Virus record (IMG/VR): IMGVR_UViG_3300044621_001683
Location: 1-41,200 of that record
DNA: 41,200 nucleotides
Source: a virus
Strand: one strand, 5' to 3'
Shown: piece after piece, positions 29,956 to 37,939 of the stretch
Layout of the letters: each line of letters starts with the position of its first letter
How positions within the stretch are numbered: the first letter of the stretch is position 1
Program-made: the position numbers and the translations under genes
Notes under the pieces: model-generated
Seen by the model: the letters and a program-made list of their open reading frames with translations, nothing else
The model's database searches: none
What the model was told of the DNA's origin: nothing

Positions 29956-31212
29956 ATGTTCATCTCAACTCATGCGGTTCCAAACGCACCGGCTGCCCGC
30001 TCGGCAGGTGGTGATGTCGCCTCCGCAGGCGGCACGGGCTCGAACGCACCCGTAGAAGCTGGCGTTCAGGGCGGTCCTGGCGGATCTCCGTTGTCCATTT
30101 TTGAGTCTCTTGCCGGCCACACGGTTGCCGAGCAGTTGGCCGCGATGGGTGCAGCGGAAGGAGTCAAGACAGAGCCGGTGAAGGCCAAGGCCAAAAGCCA
30201 GCCGACACAAGCCGCCGCAAAACCGAAGTCTCCACCTGTCACCTCGACAGCCGACGATGACGACGACGCGGGAACCGATGACGCCGATGAGTCCAACAAC
30301 ACGGACGGGACCAATCAGGACCGCGATGCGATCCTGCCCGACGATGAGGATGAGTCTGCCGAGGTGACCGCCGAGGACGAATCGGATGCTGACGAATCCA
30401 ACGACGATGCGGACGACGGGGAAGCAGGCGACAATGACGACGCTCCCGAGGACACGAAGGAAGCCGCCGCCAAGCTCAAGGCACTGGAAAAGGACAATTT
30501 CAAGACGCGGGCCAAAAACCGCGAACTGCGCGAGCAGCTTGAGAAAATCCAAACCCGTGTGCAGGAGATGGAAAGCCAGGGCACCACAGCAGGCACGCCG
30601 CTCTACGGCATGCCGGAAGGATTCGAGGCCGTGAAAACGGAGCAGGATCTGACCCAGCTCGAAGCGCAATGGCAGGCAGCCAAAGAGTGGGCCGAGGATC
30701 ACGAGCAGGAAGGCTACACCGGCAAGGACGCACAAGGCAACGAGGTGGAATACACCCCGCAGCAGGTGCGCCAATACCGCCGCCAGATGGAGAAAGCACT
30801 GAAGCAGGCCGACAAAGCCCGCAGCGTGCTGAAGGACCGCCTGGCCAAGGAGTCCGATGCCAAGGCCATCGCCAGCAGGAAGTATCCCTTCGTGCTCGAT
30901 GCCACCAGCAGCCGCCATGCCCTCGTGAAAGAGATCGAGTCCGAGCATCCCGAGATCAGCCTGAGCCCGCAGCGCGCCCTTCTTCTGGGCCGCCTCGCCG
31001 TGGCGAAGCTGCTCGAAAGCGGTGCTTATGAACTCGTGAAGAAAGGCAGCAGCAAACCCGCCGCCGCCAGCGTCGCCAAGAAAGTCGCCCCGCCTGCTCC
31101 CCCGCCGCCTGCTCGCCGCCAGGCATCTGCCTCTGACGCCTCCGCACCCTTTGCCAGTCTCGCCATGAGCCTCGCGCAAAACACGGTCGCCAGTCTGAAG
31201 CATGCCGCCTGA
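29956..31212 (+). CDS. scaffolding protein (acidic, coiled-coil)
   Basis: ATG 29956 (MFISTHAVPNAPAARSAGGD) gives 418 aa. The middle third is extremely acidic, with DDDDDAGTDDADE and similar runs. It is followed by a helical region KLKALEKDNFKTRAKNRELRE with heptads that continues to about residue 210. Further helices lead to a Pro/Lys-rich segment before the C-terminus. Acidic linker plus coiled coil between portal and capsid is typical of scaffolding proteins, which guide capsid assembly and then leave. A start at 29920 is also possible. Confidence 0.8.
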   Translation: MFISTHAVPNAPAARSAGGDVASAGGTGSNAPVEAGVQGGPGGSPLSIFESLAGHTVAEQLAAMGAAEGVKTEPVKAKAKSQPTQAAAKPKSPPVTSTADDDDDAGTDDADESNNTDGTNQDRDAILPDDEDESAEVTAEDESDADESNDDADDGEAGDNDDAPEDTKEAAAKLKALEKDNFKTRAKNRELREQLEKIQTRVQEMESQGTTAGTPLYGMPEGFEAVKTEQDLTQLEAQWQAAKEWAEDHEQEGYTGKDAQGNEVEYTPQQVRQYRRQMEKALKQADKARSVLKDRLAKESDAKAIASRKYPFVLDATSSRHALVKEIESEHPEISLSPQRALLLGRLAVAKLLESGAYELVKKGSSKPAAASVAKKVAPPAPPPPARRQASASDASAPFASLAMSLAQNTVASLKHAA

Positions 31213-31273
31213 CCTGTGAGACCCGGACCTTTTGCGGAAAACCTGAACCTCAAACTTCACCTTTTCCAAGATC

Positions 31274-32269
31274 ATGCCCGCCACCTTTGAACGCACCCAA
31301 GTGGGACGCCGCGAAGACCTCGCCGACGCCATCTACAACATCGACGCGAAGGACTATCCTTTGCTCTCCGCCATCCCGAAAGGGAAAGCCGCCGTCAAGA
31401 CCCGCTTTGACTGGCAGGCCGACAGCTATGCCACCCCGAGCACCGACGGCGTTGTCGATGGTGCCGACGTGAGCACCTACGAAGACGCCGCCGAAAATCG
31501 CGGCCTGCTCTCCAACTACGTCCAGAAGGTGCGCCGCACCCCGATGGTCACGGAGATGGCGCAGGACGTGTCCGACGTGGCCGGCCTCGCATCCGAAATG
31601 GCTGGTGCCATCGCCAAGAAGACCATCGAGTGCAAACGCGATGTCGAAGCCACCCTCGGCAGCGACAACGAAGCACAGGCCGACAACGGCACGGTGCCTT
31701 ACAAGACGCGCGGCCTCGGCAAGTGGGCGCTCAGCACCGCGCAAGCCGTGCTTCCGGTGCCCTCCGCCTTCCGCACGCCCTCCGCCAGCATCGACGCCAC
31801 CGCGCTTGCCAGCGTGACCCGCGCCGTGGTGAACAACGTCATGAAGAGCCAGTATGCCCAGACCGGCAAACGCGGCACCTACATGTTCGTGTGCGGCACC
31901 AGCCTCAAGGCCCGCTTCACCGAAATGGTCGGCTACTCGCCCACCGTGTCCAACTTCACCGCCATCACCCAGACCAATCGCGGCCAGGGCTCGAAGTGGA
32001 GCGACACGATCGAGAGCTTCACCGGTGACTTCGGCACCTACGACCTCGTGCTGTCCAACTGGCTCGGCTTCTCCGCCGGTGCGGCCGATGCCCGCCGCGG
32101 CTACGCCATCGACCCCTCCATGATGGAACTCAAGTTCAACAAGCAGTGGGCCTACAAGGCGCTGCCTGACCTGGACGGCGGCCCACGTGGTGTGATCAGC
32201 GCCATCTTCGGCCTCGCGGTCAAGAACCCGCTCGGCCTCGCGAAGTTCGCCGCTACCGCCGACAGCTAA
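31274..32269 (+). CDS. major capsid protein, SU10/DUF5309-like
   Basis: The product has 331 aa. The start MPATFERTQVGRREDLADAI and YNIDAKDYPLLSAIPKGKAA, then KTRFDWQADSYATP, resemble the N-terminal signature of SU10/DUF5309 capsid proteins (lxDxIxnIdPxdtP...tr.eWqtDsl). RGTYMFVCGTSLKARFTEMV and WAYKALPDLDGG in the second half are also consistent. It forms the head shell with an HK97-type fold, and it follows the scaffold gene. A good terminator hairpin lies right after it. Confidence 0.85.
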   Translation: MPATFERTQVGRREDLADAIYNIDAKDYPLLSAIPKGKAAVKTRFDWQADSYATPSTDGVVDGADVSTYEDAAENRGLLSNYVQKVRRTPMVTEMAQDVSDVAGLASEMAGAIAKKTIECKRDVEATLGSDNEAQADNGTVPYKTRGLGKWALSTAQAVLPVPSAFRTPSASIDATALASVTRAVVNNVMKSQYAQTGKRGTYMFVCGTSLKARFTEMVGYSPTVSNFTAITQTNRGQGSKWSDTIESFTGDFGTYDLVLSNWLGFSAGAADARRGYAIDPSMMELKFNKQWAYKALPDLDGGPRGVISAIFGLAVKNPLGLAKFAATADS

Positions 32270-32277
32270 CCCTGACA

Positions 32278-32306
32278 CCGGGGCCGCGTGACGAGCGCGG
32301 CCCCGG
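32278..32306 (+). terminator. terminator hairpin after capsid gene
   Basis: CCGGGGCCGCG (32278-32288) pairs perfectly with CGCGGCCCCGG (32296-32306) around a 7-nt loop. It is followed by ATTTCTTCCCC. The 11-bp GC stem and T-rich tail make a credible intrinsic terminator or mRNA 3'-end protector that lowers expression of genes after the capsid. Confidence 0.75.
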
Positions 32307-32358
32307 ATTTCTTCCCCTCGCAGATTCATTCTCACCCACTTTTTGAAAGGACACCTTT

Positions 32359-32856
32359 ATGGCTGACCAAGCAGTTACCCTCTCCACCGCCACCAGCGCC
32401 AGCAATGGCGTCAAGATCGCCGTTCTCTCGGCAGAAGTCGCCGCGCAGACCGGCTTCACGCACGCCTTCCGCGTGCCGTTCGACATCCTCAACAACTCCT
32501 CGTGGACCACGCAGGGCGATACCGTCACGGTCACGCTCGGCACCACTTCGGCCCGCTACCAGGTGGACCGCGTGGCGGTCAACGTCCCGACGGCTTTCGC
32601 CACCAACGGCACGCTCACGATCAGCGTCGGCACCAGCAGCAACACCGCGCTGGCCCTCGCCGCCGCGAGCTGCAAGAGCGACACGCAGCTCACCGCTGCC
32701 GCTGGCTGTGTCACGGCCAACAAGGTCGAAGGCACCAGCGCTGCCACGCTGCAATGCCGCTTCACCACGCAGGGCAGCACCGGAGCCCCGTCGGACATCA
32801 CCGCAGGCGTCGCCGAGATCTTCCTGCGGATCATCGACGTGGCCGCGCTGATCTAA
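32359..32856 (+). CDS. small head-decoration or structural protein, 165 aa
   Basis: The protein is Ala/Thr/Ser-rich and beta-like (MADQAVTLSTATSASNGVKI; DTVTVTLGTTSARYQVDRVA). AAAGGAC lies before the ATG. It is directly downstream of the capsid gene and framed by terminator-like hairpins on both sides. A capsid decoration or head protein is likely from position and composition, but no family is recognised. Confidence 0.65.
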   Translation: MADQAVTLSTATSASNGVKIAVLSAEVAAQTGFTHAFRVPFDILNNSSWTTQGDTVTVTLGTTSARYQVDRVAVNVPTAFATNGTLTISVGTSSNTALALAAASCKSDTQLTAAAGCVTANKVEGTSAATLQCRFTTQGSTGAPSDITAGVAEIFLRIIDVAALI

Positions 32857-32859
32857 TGT

Positions 32860-32938
32860 TTTGCCGTCGATCCTGACGGCAAACCCAACGCCTCACAGCA
32901 CAACCTGCTGCGGCTCGGATCACACCGGGCCGCAGCAG
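32860..32938 (+). terminator. two successive hairpins after the decoration gene
   Basis: The first stem, TTTGCCGTC (32860-32868) with GACGGCAAA (32875-32883), has 9 perfect pairs. The second, CTGCTGCGG (32905-32913) with CCGCAGCAG (32930-32938), has 9 perfect pairs around a 16-nt loop. No T tract follows either, so they may be RNA-stability elements or weak terminators rather than strong stops. Confidence 0.55.
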
Positions 32939-32997
32939 GGGTGAAGGCGGTTCCTTGTTCGTTGTTCTTTGTTCCTACCTTCTGCCTTTCCTGACTC

Positions 32998-33429
32998 ATG
33001 TTTGACTCCGAAGAACTCATTGCCGAGCTGCACGCGCAGGGTGGACCCTCGCTGGTGGCTGCTGTGGAGCGGGAGTTTCGCACGGGCTGGGAATTGCAGA
33101 AGCACTGGGCCATGCAGAAGGAGCAAAGCCGCGCTGAAGTGGGCCATGCCCGCAGCGCCGCCGTCGATGGCCTGGGTTACATCTCCAGCAGCATCGACTC
33201 CAATTCCTACTTCTACTGGCTCAACAAAGGCCGGAATGAACTCGGCTGTCAAAACGTGTGGGCAGAGGACGAATTCCGCCGCGACTACGCCAAGAAGAAC
33301 ACGCAGACCGTGGTCAAGTATCAAAGCGCGCAACCGCGCAGCGGCTGGACGCCTGACATGGATACCTCGCGCGGCACCGCGCCGCAGCTCGTGCTCGGCA
33401 GCAAATACGGAATGGGGGTGGCTGCATGA
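32998..33429 (+). CDS. hypothetical structural protein, 143 aa
   Basis: The gene starts at ATG 32998 after a leader with a (GAACAA)-type repeat on the other strand. The protein includes SLVAAVEREFRTGWELQKHW and SNSYFYWLNKGRNELGCQNV. It lies between the capsid and adaptor genes and overlaps the next gene by 4 bp. A minor head protein is likely. The family is not recognised. Confidence 0.6.
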   Translation: MFDSEELIAELHAQGGPSLVAAVEREFRTGWELQKHWAMQKEQSRAEVGHARSAAVDGLGYISSSIDSNSYFYWLNKGRNELGCQNVWAEDEFRRDYAKKNTQTVVKYQSAQPRSGWTPDMDTSRGTAPQLVLGSKYGMGVAA

Positions 33430-34109
33430 ATGGCGTCGCTTTCAAAACGCTGCGTGACGGCTGCATCGAGGACGCAGGCCTGCTCAGCGCGCAGGACGCC
33501 ACGCTCAATGCGCGGTTCACCTCCTACATCAACACGGCGCTCGATTACGCCTATCCGTGGAATCTCGACGGCTGGCGCGAACTGCGAAAAGCCACCTCCG
33601 AAACGGTGACTTCGCAGGTCATTGATCTGAATGCCGTTGGCGCGGGCTACTGGGGCGTGTGTCACGTGCTCGGCGTCACCAAAGAGCACCCGTGGAAAAG
33701 CAGCAACCCCACGCCGCGCGAGTATGACGTGGCCGGCACGGACATCATCGTGCCCGACACCGTGACCGATGCCACGCTGTGGGTCGCGCATATCGAGGCA
33801 CCGCCCGTGTTCTCCAGCACCGCTTGGGCCACCGGCACCCCGTATGTCGTCGGCAATGTGCGGCTCGAAGGCAACGATTGTTACTACTGCCTCACCGCGC
33901 ACACCAGCGGCACCTTTGCCACCGATCTGGCCGCCAGTAAGTGGGCCATCCTCAAGGTGCCCGGCTTCCTCAACATCCCCGTCCGGCAAGCCGTCGTGCA
34001 GGCCTATCTCCGCACCGATGGCCAGGAGCAGACCAGCCAAAGCATCCAGCGCCTGCTCGATACTCATCTCAATCAAATCGCCACCCGGCACACCCCAGCC
34101 ATCCGCTGA
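33426..34109 (+). CDS. head-tail adaptor-like protein with carbohydrate-binding-like insert
   Basis: ATG 33426 overlaps the preceding stop. The 227-aa product has an N-terminal helical part (ARFTSYINTALDYAYPWNLD) and a C-terminal helical part (VPGFLNIPVRQAVVQAYLRT), as in small adaptors near the portal. Between them, AWATGTPYVVGNVRLEGNDC then YYCLTAHTSGTF and KWAI at about residues 137-178 match the W-G-x-Y-x-x-G-D...YxCxxAHTS...W pattern of CBM5/12-like chitin-binding modules. The insert may sit at the tail to bind host glycans. The adaptor role is inferred from position only. Confidence 0.6.
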   Translation: MNGVAFKTLRDGCIEDAGLLSAQDATLNARFTSYINTALDYAYPWNLDGWRELRKATSETVTSQVIDLNAVGAGYWGVCHVLGVTKEHPWKSSNPTPREYDVAGTDIIVPDTVTDATLWVAHIEAPPVFSSTAWATGTPYVVGNVRLEGNDCYYCLTAHTSGTFATDLAASKWAILKVPGFLNIPVRQAVVQAYLRTDGQEQTSQSIQRLLDTHLNQIATRHTPAIR

Positions 34110-34114
34110 CCGCT

Positions 34115-34435
34115 ATGCAGACCACCATCGACACCAAAAACTTCCAAAGCGCTGGCGTCCCCAGCAACTACACCGTAGCCACCGCTGACGGCACCGTGTT
34201 CACCCTCGCCAAAGGCGAAGTCGGTTTCATCCAGAACCTCGACGACGCCGCGCTCGCGGTGAAGTTCGGAGCTACCGCCAGCACGACCAGCTTCAACGTC
34301 ATCCTCCAAGCCGGATCGGCCGCCGGTTATGGCACGGGAGGCTTCATCTACGTCACCGATTACGTCGGCGTCGTCAGTGTCGCCGCCACCAGCGGCACCC
34401 CCAACTACATCGCCTGGAAACGCGTGCTTGCCTGA
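34115..34435 (+). CDS. small tail or head structural protein, 106 aa
   Basis: ATG 34115 starts MQTTIDTKNFQSAGVPSNYT. The protein is beta-rich with Gly/Ser/Thr loops (AGSAAGYGTGGFIYVTDYVG). It resembles small beta-sandwich virion proteins, but no family is recognised. It lies between the adaptor-like and fibre genes. Confidence 0.6.
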   Translation: MQTTIDTKNFQSAGVPSNYTVATADGTVFTLAKGEVGFIQNLDDAALAVKFGATASTTSFNVILQAGSAAGYGTGGFIYVTDYVGVVSVAATSGTPNYIAWKRVLA

Positions 34436-34439
34436 CCTC

Positions 34440-35348
34440 ATGACGCCCCTGCTCCGCAGTTCTTCGCAACTGGTGAACCCGCTGGCCCGTCAGCGGTTCC
34501 TGGGGTTTGGGACGGCTGCGGGCGGGGCGGCGTTTGTCGGGGCGCTCGATGCGCTGACGGCAAATCTGGATGTTGCATGGAGCGTTTCGCGGCGGCTGCT
34601 GGCTAGTTATTCAGGCAGTTTGATCCGAGTGCGGCGCAGTAGCGACAACACCGAAATGGACATTGGCTTTACCAGTTTGGGATTGTTGGACACCTCTGCT
34701 TTGCTCACCTTTGCGGGCGCTGGCTCTGCGTTTGTCACCAAGATTTACGCGCAGACAGGAGCCAAAGACTTTGTGCAATCAACGGCGGCGGCGCAACCGC
34801 GCATTGTGAATGCGGGAGCTCTTGAAACCATGGGCACCAACAGCCGTGCTGCGGCCTGCGTTTATACCGCCAACACGCACCGCATGGCAACGGCGTCGTT
34901 TACTGTGATGACTGGCACAAGTTTGACGCTCAATGCGGTTTGTTATCTGCCTAGCACGTCCGGGTGGCGATTGGTTGGCTCTTGTCCTGCTGGCGGTAAC
35001 GATAGCTCAACGGACGGCTGGCTTGCTGCGTATGCGACCGGCTCGGGTATTGCCTCCTATGAGGCTAGCGCCAATAAAGCATCAGTAACTGTGACGACGC
35101 CTGCGCTGGCAGCTTATTCATCGCGGGCGCTTTCATCGGGCCACAAAATTCAAGTTTCCGGCTCATCCAATTCGTCAGCCTTTACCGGCTCCGCCAAGAA
35201 CCTGACCAATCATCTGCTGTTCTGTTTTAACCCATCAAGCGGGCTGGCTGCGGTCGGGGCAAAGTTTGGTGAGGCGGCCATTTGGACCGCAGACAATGAC
35301 GCGAACATGGCCGCCTTGATTGCGGCCCAAACGACCTTTTACGGATGA
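34440..35348 (+). CDS. tail fibre-type protein with arabinofuranosidase-like lectin domain
   Basis: ATG 34440 gives 302 aa. VAWSVSRRLLASYSGSLIRV, then RRSSDNTEMDIGF, LDTSALLTFAGAG and AQPRIVNAG follow the pattern of ABF-B catalytic/concanavalin-type domains (YSlRrLlsaYtGpl.rVRRssDn...DIGF...LD..AL..f.G). The rest is a beta-rich lectin-like body. Such domains are reused in phage fibres for glycan binding, and catalytic residues were not verified. It probably contributes to host recognition. The stop overlaps the next start (35345). Confidence 0.7.
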   Translation: MTPLLRSSSQLVNPLARQRFLGFGTAAGGAAFVGALDALTANLDVAWSVSRRLLASYSGSLIRVRRSSDNTEMDIGFTSLGLLDTSALLTFAGAGSAFVTKIYAQTGAKDFVQSTAAAQPRIVNAGALETMGTNSRAAACVYTANTHRMATASFTVMTGTSLTLNAVCYLPSTSGWRLVGSCPAGGNDSSTDGWLAAYATGSGIASYEASANKASVTVTTPALAAYSSRALSSGHKIQVSGSSNSSAFTGSAKNLTNHLLFCFNPSSGLAAVGAKFGEAAIWTADNDANMAALIAAQTTFYG

Positions 35349-35749
35349 TCCGCTACGTTCCATCTTCCTCCGCTGCACTTCTGAGCACCTCGCTGTGGGG
35401 CTTGGCTCGCCCGCCTGAGTATCGCGGCGAACAGGATACGCAGTGCATGTTTCCGTGGATCGACGATTTGCAAACGCCGCCGAAACGCTGGCTGGTGGTT
35501 GATACGGAGTTCACCATTCCGGTGCATCCGGAGGCGGTGCTGGATGGCGTGGCGGATGTGCTGCAACCGTGGATCGACGGCGGGCACCTGCCAGCGGATA
35601 CCAATGCGGTGCTGGCCGAGTTTGTGGAGTCGAAGCGCGGTCAGAATCTGACCGTGTATGACGCCTTTCCGCAGTTCTTCAAAGATCAGAGCAAAACTTA
35701 CGCCGAGATGATCGCGGCAGGCTTTTTAACAGAAGGGGGAATGTCGTGA
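35345..35749 (+). CDS. hypothetical protein, 134 aa
   Basis: The start overlaps the fibre gene by 4 bp, and the stop overlaps the next GTG. It contains QCMFPWIDDLQTPPKRWLVV, then PHAVLDGVADVLQPW-like helices and a C-terminal FKDQSKTYAEMIAAGF segment. No family is recognised. It may be a tail-related or pre-lysis gene. Confidence 0.6.
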   Translation: MIRYVPSSSAALLSTSLWGLARPPEYRGEQDTQCMFPWIDDLQTPPKRWLVVDTEFTIPVHPEAVLDGVADVLQPWIDGGHLPADTNAVLAEFVESKRGQNLTVYDAFPQFFKDQSKTYAEMIAAGFLTEGGMS

Positions 35750-36210
35750 GCATTATGGATGATAACCAAGAAATCATCAAACTGGGGACGGTTCATGGGT
35801 GGGTATTCAAAATTTCTCTGTGGGCGGCTCCGTTGTTCTTTGTTTGGACGGTTAACACCATCCTCGCTCACGATCGCGACATTGCCGTAATGAAAATGCA
35901 AATCGCGATGCAAAGCGGTGGCAAGGGCAACATCTCCAACAGCATCAACATGGGCAGCGCGGGGGCGGACACCGAGATGGTGGACAGTGCGCGCACTTGG
36001 CTGACTACGAAGGATGTGGCTACTCGCGAGGGCTGCGACGAGCGCACCGTTTTGAACTACATCGCGCGCGGTCAAATCGTGCCGATGCCCGAGAAGGACG
36101 GGAAAAGCTGGCGCATTTCCGAAAATTTCCGAATCATTCCGAATCCCGCCGAATCTGGCGGAAAGGTCGCAGCCAAGCTCCAACCTGAATGCGAGGAGGC
36201 CACGCCATGA
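35746..36210 (+). CDS. membrane-anchored protein with HTH domain
   Basis: GTG 35746 is coupled to the previous stop, and ATG 35755 is an alternative. The protein has about 154 aa. ISLWAAPLFFVWTVNTILAH (about residues 23-42) is a transmembrane helix, followed by a short charged linker. WLTTKDVATREGCDERTVLNYIARGQIVPM and KSWRIS (about residues 86-126) form an excisionase/MerR-type HTH. The domain order (N-terminal TM, C-terminal HTH) is unusual in a lysis-adjacent gene. It may be a fusion with a signalling or regulatory function. Confidence 0.65.
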   Translation: MSIMDDNQEIIKLGTVHGWVFKISLWAAPLFFVWTVNTILAHDRDIAVMKMQIAMQSGGKGNISNSINMGSAGADTEMVDSARTWLTTKDVATREGCDERTVLNYIARGQIVPMPEKDGKSWRISENFRIIPNPAESGGKVAAKLQPECEEATP

Positions 36211-36854
36211 GCCGTCGCGTCGTCTATTTCATCCTGAACGGCATCCACACGAACCCGGCGCAGACGGACGGCTGGGTCGATGAAGCCGCGACGCTGCTGA
36301 ATCGGCAGACGCCTGACTACGTGAAGCCGGAAAAGTTTGAGTATTACACGACGGCGCTGACTCGCAGGCTGTTCCAGGCGCGCCGCGCGGAGAAGCTGCT
36401 GCACAAGGCGCTCGGTTACGCGGAGGACGGCTGGACCGTGCGCATGATCGGACACAGCAACGGCTGCGACCTCATCGCGCGCGTGGCGCTGGCGGCGGCG
36501 AAGAAACAGATCCCGACTCTGCGACTTGACAGCGTGCATCTCATCGCGCCAGCGGCGGAGGATGCGGACTTTGCACAAGCGGTGCAATGTGGCGCGATTC
36601 GTCGCGTGCACATCTACGGGAGCGCAAACGACAAGGCGCTGCAAGCGGCCGGTTTGTCGGCCAAGCTGCTCAATTTTGTCGGCCTGGGCTTTGGCTCGCT
36701 AGGCCTGCGCGGCAAGGCGCTGGCTGACTGCTTTCCGGGCCGCGTGTTTGATCACTCGCGGCACCACTACGGACACAGCACGTGGCTCGGTGGCCTCGCG
36801 CTGCCGGGCACGGTGCGCGAAATCCTGCAACACGACGACCTTTTGCCAGCATGA
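36207..36854 (+). CDS. alpha/beta-hydrolase (esterase-like) in lysis region
   Basis: ATG 36207 has GAGGAGG upstream. The 215-aa product shows MSRRVVYFILNGIHTNPAQT at the N-terminus, a nucleophile elbow MIGHSNGCDLIARVAL with Ser at about residue 91, and DHSRHHYGHSTWL with a possible catalytic His near residue 195. This suits an esterase or lipase fold. The gene precedes a one-TM protein and the M15 endolysin, so it could hydrolyse envelope lipids or esters during lysis, by analogy with LysB-type enzymes. The catalytic Asp was not pinned down. Confidence 0.7.
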   Translation: MSRRVVYFILNGIHTNPAQTDGWVDEAATLLNRQTPDYVKPEKFEYYTTALTRRLFQARRAEKLLHKALGYAEDGWTVRMIGHSNGCDLIARVALAAAKKQIPTLRLDSVHLIAPAAEDADFAQAVQCGAIRRVHIYGSANDKALQAAGLSAKLLNFVGLGFGSLGLRGKALADCFPGRVFDHSRHHYGHSTWLGGLALPGTVREILQHDDLLPA

Positions 36855-36976
36855 AACTGCTTTTCCAACTCGCTGACCTTCCCCTGCCTGAAGCGGGTGC
36901 TCGCATCATTTTGGCCATCGCCGTAATGATCGGGCTGGTGGTCGGCTGTTTTTACTACGCGTCCAAAAAGCCATGA
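36851..36976 (+). CDS. tiny one-TM protein, holin candidate (41 aa)
   Basis: ATG 36851 overlaps the hydrolase stop. Residues about 16-38 (GARIILAIAVMIGLVVGCFY) form one transmembrane helix, followed by a short basic tail (ASKKP). It is located just before the endolysin gene, with one gene in between. One-TM holins of this size exist, so a holin or pinholin role is plausible. The stop overlaps the next ATG. Confidence 0.6.
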   Translation: MKLLFQLADLPLPEAGARIILAIAVMIGLVVGCFYYASKKP

Positions 36977-37323
36977 GTTCACCCGCTCCATCTGCTGTCT
37001 CGCACCTGCTCACCGCGCTCGGTTTCGAGTGCCTGGGCCATTCGCGGGCGCATGACGGCGCGGTGATGTGGATGCTGAGCCTCGGCGCGCGGGACATCCT
37101 GATCACGCTGCCAGAAAACGCCACCGTGAGCGACGCTGCGGAGTCGATCTACGACGCCGGAGCGCGCGACAAGCGCGATGAAATCCAAGGCCGCTGGAGC
37201 GATTTCCAAAACGCGCTGAAGTATTCCCGCACGGACACGCTCTGGACCGAAGCGCGCGAGCTGCAACGCCTCGCCCGCGAGGAACGGGAGAAAGCGGCGA
37301 GCATGCCGAAGAACGAAGCCTGA
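36973..37323 (+). CDS. hypothetical protein in lysis cassette, 116 aa
   Basis: ATG 36973 is coupled to the previous stop. The protein has a mixed alpha/beta N-terminal part (HLLTALGFECLGHSRAHDGA; ARDILITLPENATVSDAAES) and a helical, charged C-terminal tail (ARELQRLAREEREKAAS). No signal peptide or TM is seen, so it is not an obvious spanin. The function is unknown. Confidence 0.6.
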   Translation: MSSPAPSAVSHLLTALGFECLGHSRAHDGAVMWMLSLGARDILITLPENATVSDAAESIYDAGARDKRDEIQGRWSDFQNALKYSRTDTLWTEARELQRLAREEREKAASMPKNEA

Positions 37324-37338
37324 ACTTTGAACCCTTTT

Positions 37339-37911
37339 ATGACTACGGAACAAATCATTGCCATGCAAAAGCGCGTCGGTGCAAAGCCGGATGGCTTTTG
37401 GGGGCCGCGTTCGCAAGAGATGTGCCGCCTGTATCTGCGCACGCTGATGCCCGCGCCGAATCCGTGGCCGGCCAGTGATGGACGGAGTCTGCGGGCGTTT
37501 TATGGCGAACCGGGCGAGGCAAATCTGGTCAACCTCGCGCCGCCATATCCGATGCTCTATGAGGGCAAGGTGATCAAAACGCTGCGCTGTCACCGCAAGG
37601 TGGCGGACTCGCTGCTGCGCGTGCTGAATAGCATCAAGGATTTGATCGCGGAGAATCCGCAGGATCGCGACGAGGCGCAGGATTACGGCGGCTGCTACAA
37701 CTTCCGCAACAAACGCGGTGGCACCACGCTTTCGCTGCATGCCTGGGGCGCGGCAATTGATTTGGATGCCGACGACAACACGTTTCGCGATTCGTGGCCG
37801 ATGAAAGCGGATATGCCGCTCAGCATCATGGAGGCTTTTGCCCGTGAGGGCTGGCTGTCTGCGGGTGCGTTCTGGGGTTACGACGCGATGCACTTTCAAG
37901 CCACACGCTGA
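37339..37911 (+). CDS. endolysin, peptidase M15 (VanY-like) type
   Basis: ATG 37339 gives 190 aa; a TTG 4 codons upstream is in frame. The N-terminal QIIAMQKRVGAKPDGFWGPR resembles a short peptidoglycan-binding repeat. The C-terminal CYNFRNKRGGTTLSLHAWGA, then AIDLDADDN, EAFAREGW and GYDAMHFQ show the M15 zinc set: His and Asp in HAWGAAIDLD and the final HF. It cuts peptide cross-links of peptidoglycan. There is no signal peptide, so release probably needs a holin. Confidence 0.85.
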   Translation: MTTEQIIAMQKRVGAKPDGFWGPRSQEMCRLYLRTLMPAPNPWPASDGRSLRAFYGEPGEANLVNLAPPYPMLYEGKVIKTLRCHRKVADSLLRVLNSIKDLIAENPQDRDEAQDYGGCYNFRNKRGGTTLSLHAWGAAIDLDADDNTFRDSWPMKADMPLSIMEAFAREGWLSAGAFWGYDAMHFQATR

Positions 37912-37939
37912 AGCGTGAACAACTTACCCGATCCCGATT

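Noticed and set aside
29965-31332. Leftward frame of 455 codons over the scaffold gene
   Set aside because: It is antisense to an acidic scaffold protein that fits its position, and it shows no domain of its own.
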